NCBI GenBank assembly: GCA_946414075.1
Contig: CAMKNA010000025.1
Span: 1-33,168 of the forward strand
Reading direction: 5' to 3'
Source: an uncultured Fibrobacter sp.
GTDB lineage: Bacteria > Fibrobacterota > Fibrobacteria > Fibrobacterales > Fibrobacteraceae
DNA length: 33,168 nucleotides
The stretch's first letter is position 1; every line of letters starts with the position of its first letter. This document shows, piece after piece, positions 31,268-33,168 of the stretch. The notes below the pieces were generated by a model, which made no database searches, was not told where the DNA came from, and saw only the letters and a list, made by a program, of their open reading frames with translations. Made by a program: the position numbers and the translations under genes.

Positions 31268-32920
31268 ATGAAATTTCCGTTCCTTAAAACATTGATAGTT
31301 GCCGGTGCGCTCCTTTTCGCCTGGAACTGCAGCGACGACACAACCATCAGCGTTCCAAATAGCCAATCCAGCTTTTCCGTGGAAGCGTGGGAATTTGAAA
31401 CCCCCGATGGCATCCTGTACATCACCGAGAATGGGAGCGTTCTCGACATTCAGGGCAACGAAGTAGCCCAGCTCGGCGAAGGCGACGTCTTCAGTATCGG
31501 TGATGACGAGTACCATTTCGATCGCGAAGATCGGGAAAAGATCACCCTGATCAAAGACCCTGACGGAAAGTTTCTGCTGGCTGACAAAGACGGCAATGTA
31601 AAGGACCCCGACGGCAATGTCATCGGCCAGATGAACGACGATGGCACCGTCACCGACAAAGACGGCAATGTCGTTGTGGATCTCAATGATGACGATGACG
31701 ACGATGACGACAACGGAAGCGGAAACGAGAACGGCAACGGGAATGGATACCAGACCGGCAGCAGTTCCAACAGCAACGGGAATGGAAACCAGACCGGTAG
31801 CAGTTCCAACAGCAACGGTAATAATAACGGGAACCAGACCGGCAGCAGTTCCAACAGCAACGGTAATAATAACGGGAACCAGGCCGGCAATAGCTCCAGC
31901 AGCAACGGGAACAACAACCAAACGCAAAATTCTACAGCATCAACCGATTGTGGTAATGGCAAATGTTACGACTCTCTTTCGGGAAAATGCGTCGAATATC
32001 ATGCACAAGGTCTGAGAGGAGCCAACAACGAAAACTACTCGTATGATGAATCTTGCAAATTCCTATGCTGGTACGATCCGGCGGGAAAGAACTGCGCAGA
32101 CATAAAACCCGCCTCGAACCCGACTCCGAGTTCCACATCTCATCAGCAGACTCCCAGCTCCAGCAGCAAGAAACAGAGTTCCAGCTCAAAGGCCAACACC
32201 TCCGGAGACGAAGCCAAATACATTGATGCCGGCAAGGGCGGAACACATGGATTCGCAAGCCGCTACTGGGACTGCTGCATGCCCCACTGCGCACAGCCTG
32301 ATCATGGCGGTACAGCCAGAACTTGCGATGCTAAGGGTAAGACCAAGATTGGCAACAACAACACCAGCGTCTGCGCAGGAGGACAGGGAGCCGCTTGCAC
32401 GAGCCAAACACCCATTGTCGTAAGTGACAAACTCGCTTATGCCTTTGCCGCCACACCTGGAAACGACAATACCTGCGGCAAATGCTTTGCCCTTACCTTT
32501 ACCGGCGAAGGTTTTTACGAAACCAAAAAGAATCACCAGCAACTCAAGGGCAAAACCCTCGTAGTGATGGCCTCAAACATCGGCTACGATGTCTCTAACG
32601 GTCAGTTCGACATTATGATTCCTGGTGGTGGCGTAGGTATGTACAATGGTTGTTCTGCCATGGGTTGGGGCAACCAGGGGAAACAGTACGGGGGCCTCCT
32701 TTCCGATTGTGAAGAAGAAATTGGCTATAGCGGCGACGACAATACTATTTACACAAGGCGCAAGCAATGTCTGACCAATAAGTGCAATCAGGTCTTTGCA
32801 AACGATAGCGAAGCCAAGGATGGCTGCCTGTTCCTTGCCACTTGGATGGAAGCCGCAGGCAACCCCAAGCACGAATACAAACAAGTGGATTGCCCCGCCG
32901 CTCTCAGGGCTGCGTACTAA
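31268..32920 (+). CDS. Glycoside hydrolase family 45 endoglucanase, lipoprotein-like
   Basis: 550 aa from ATG 31268, preceded by GAGAGAGGA. The signal peptide ends in FAWNC (Cys21), an imperfect lipobox. An N-terminal region has DPDG/DKDG repeats, eight Asp in a row, then four Asn/Ser/Gly-rich tandem repeats (31745-31918). A small Cys-rich domain (about 217-275) and a Ser/Pro/Lys linker lead to the GH45 catalytic domain (about 317-550). Both catalytic Asp are visible: Asp335 in ASRYWDCC and Asp448 in [11 protein letters not shown], the latter matching the family's second acid. CGKCFALTF and many Cys support the fold. It should cut beta-1,4-glucan internally with inversion; as a surface lipoprotein it fits cellulose degradation by Fibrobacter. 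A longer frame starting at 31172 is rejected. Confidence 0.94.
   Translation: MKFPFLKTLIVAGALLFAWNCSDDTTISVPNSQSSFSVEAWEFETPDGILYITENGSVLDIQGNEVAQLGEGDVFSIGDDEYHFDREDREKITLIKDPDGKFLLADKDGNVKDPDGNVIGQMNDDGTVTDKDGNVVVDLNDDDDDDDDNGSGNENGNGNGYQTGSSSNSNGNGNQTGSSSNSNGNNNGNQTGSSSNSNGNNNGNQAGNSSSSNGNNNQTQNSTASTDCGNGKCYDSLSGKCVEYHAQGLRGANNENYSYDESCKFLCWYDPAGKNCADIKPASNPTPSSTSHQQTPSSSSKKQSSSSKANTSGDEAKYIDAGKGGTHGFASRYWDCCMPHCAQPDHGGTARTCDAKGKTKIGNNNTSVCAGGQGAACTSQTPIVVSDKLAYAFAATPGNDNTCGKCFALTFTGEGFYETKKNHQQLKGKTLVVMASNIGYDVSNGQFDIMIPGGGVGMYNGCSAMGWGNQGKQYGGLLSDCEEEIGYSGDDNTIYTRRKQCLTNKCNQVFANDSEAKDGCLFLATWMEAAGNPKHEYKQVDCPAALRAAY
31745..31918 (+). repeat. In-frame tandem repeats in the GH45 linker
   Basis: One 39-bp unit (31745-31783) and three 45-bp units (31784-31828, 31829-31873, 31874-31918). 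Units two and three are nearly identical in DNA and code [18 protein letters not shown] sequence. All units are multiples of three, so copy changes would alter linker length without frameshift. Confidence 0.9.
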
Positions 32921-32939
32921 TCTTTTTACATCAACCTTT

Positions 32940-32971
32940 AAAAAGCACCTGCCGCAAGGCGGGTGCTTTTT
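32940..32971 (+). terminator. Terminator after GH45
   Basis: 14-bp stem with one U-G wobble (32940-32953 with 32958-32971), GCAA tetraloop, ending in a T-run. A classic intrinsic terminator between GH45 and ilvD. Confidence 0.9.
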
Positions 32972-33008
32972 TGCTAGATTTTCCCGCCGTACTAACAAGA
33001 GGATTATT

Positions 33009-33168
33009 ATGCCGAAACTTCGTTCGCTCAAGACTATGGAAGGCCGTGAAATGGCCGGTGCACGCGCCCTTTGGCACGCAACAGGAACCAAGGTGGAAGA
33101 CTTTGGCAAGCCGGTGATTTGCGTGGTGAACAGCTACACCCAGTTTGTTCCGGGACACGTTCACCTGA
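33009..33168 (+). CDS. ilvD: Dihydroxy-acid dehydratase, N-terminal fragment
   Basis: 53 codons before the window ends. The N-terminus [20 protein letters not shown], then [15 protein letters not shown] and [15 protein letters not shown], matches E. coli IlvD closely in pattern. IlvD is the Fe-S dehydratase that forms the 2-oxo acids of valine and isoleucine synthesis. AGAGGA lies before the ATG. The rest of the gene, including the cluster cysteines, is outside the window. Confidence 0.95.
   Translation, partial: MPKLRSLKTMEGREMAGARALWHATGTKVEDFGKPVICVVNSYTQFVPGHVHL

Noticed and set aside
31745..31918. CRISPR-like array
   Set aside because: The repeats are contiguous, in frame and coding for a linker in GH45; there are no spacers and no cas genes in the window.

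Overview
The window looks like chromosomal DNA from a Fibrobacter or a close relative (Fibrobacterota). The evidence is a family-45 endoglucanase with Ser- and Asn-rich linkers and DG-rich repeats, many small Cys-lipoproteins, and Bacteroidetes-like promoter elements (TAnnTTTG) in front of tRNA and protein genes. The placement rests on gene content and style only; no rRNA is present. Nothing indicates a prophage, transposon, CRISPR array or large genomic island. The content is mostly housekeeping and cell-envelope genes with several uncharacterised lipoprotein or secreted operons.

Layout. 1-134: 3' end of an unrecognised gene. 252-1823: a lipoprotein gene convergent with an Fe-type superoxide dismutase. 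2030-6712: a two-gene cyclic-di-GMP module, FIST-GGDEF-HD-GYP followed by 7TM-PAS-GGDEF-EAL. 6715-8411: a NamZ-type (DUF1343) muramidase homologue and a divergent lipoprotein. 8466-12501: a moxR - DUF58 - transglutaminase (TgpA-like) operon on the minus strand. 12614-14274: mnmA and a convergent DJ-1/PfpI gene. 14330-18110: hslO - thrH - acyltransferase 3 - THUMP RNA methyltransferase operon. 18111-18690: a non-coding stretch with terminators, palindromes, tRNA-Gly(CCC) and a duplicated tRNA 3' end. 18691-22175: a secreted coiled-coil protein, then a minus-strand operon (unknown 220-aa protein, secreted EF-hand protein, HAD hydrolase). 22246-26221: aspartoacylase and dusA from a 34-bp divergent promoter, then priA. 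26262-27195: tRNA-Pro(GGG) and a DUF1573-like secreted protein. 27299-29950: a three-gene envelope operon (LPP20 lipoprotein, DUF6175-like lipoprotein, LPP20/FlgT-N-like secreted protein). 30086-31102: a cytoplasmic protein with an internally duplicated domain. 31268-32920: GH45 endoglucanase lipoprotein. 33009-end: start of ilvD.

The most interesting items are the paired c-di-GMP enzymes, the LPP20/DUF6175 operon, the duplicated-domain protein, evidence for Bacteroidetes-type promoters with possible leaderless mRNAs, an in-frame palindromic insertion in the RNA methyltransferase gene, and a 26-bp duplication of the tRNA-Gly 3' end. I see no single locus that I can confidently call a new defence or mobile system.
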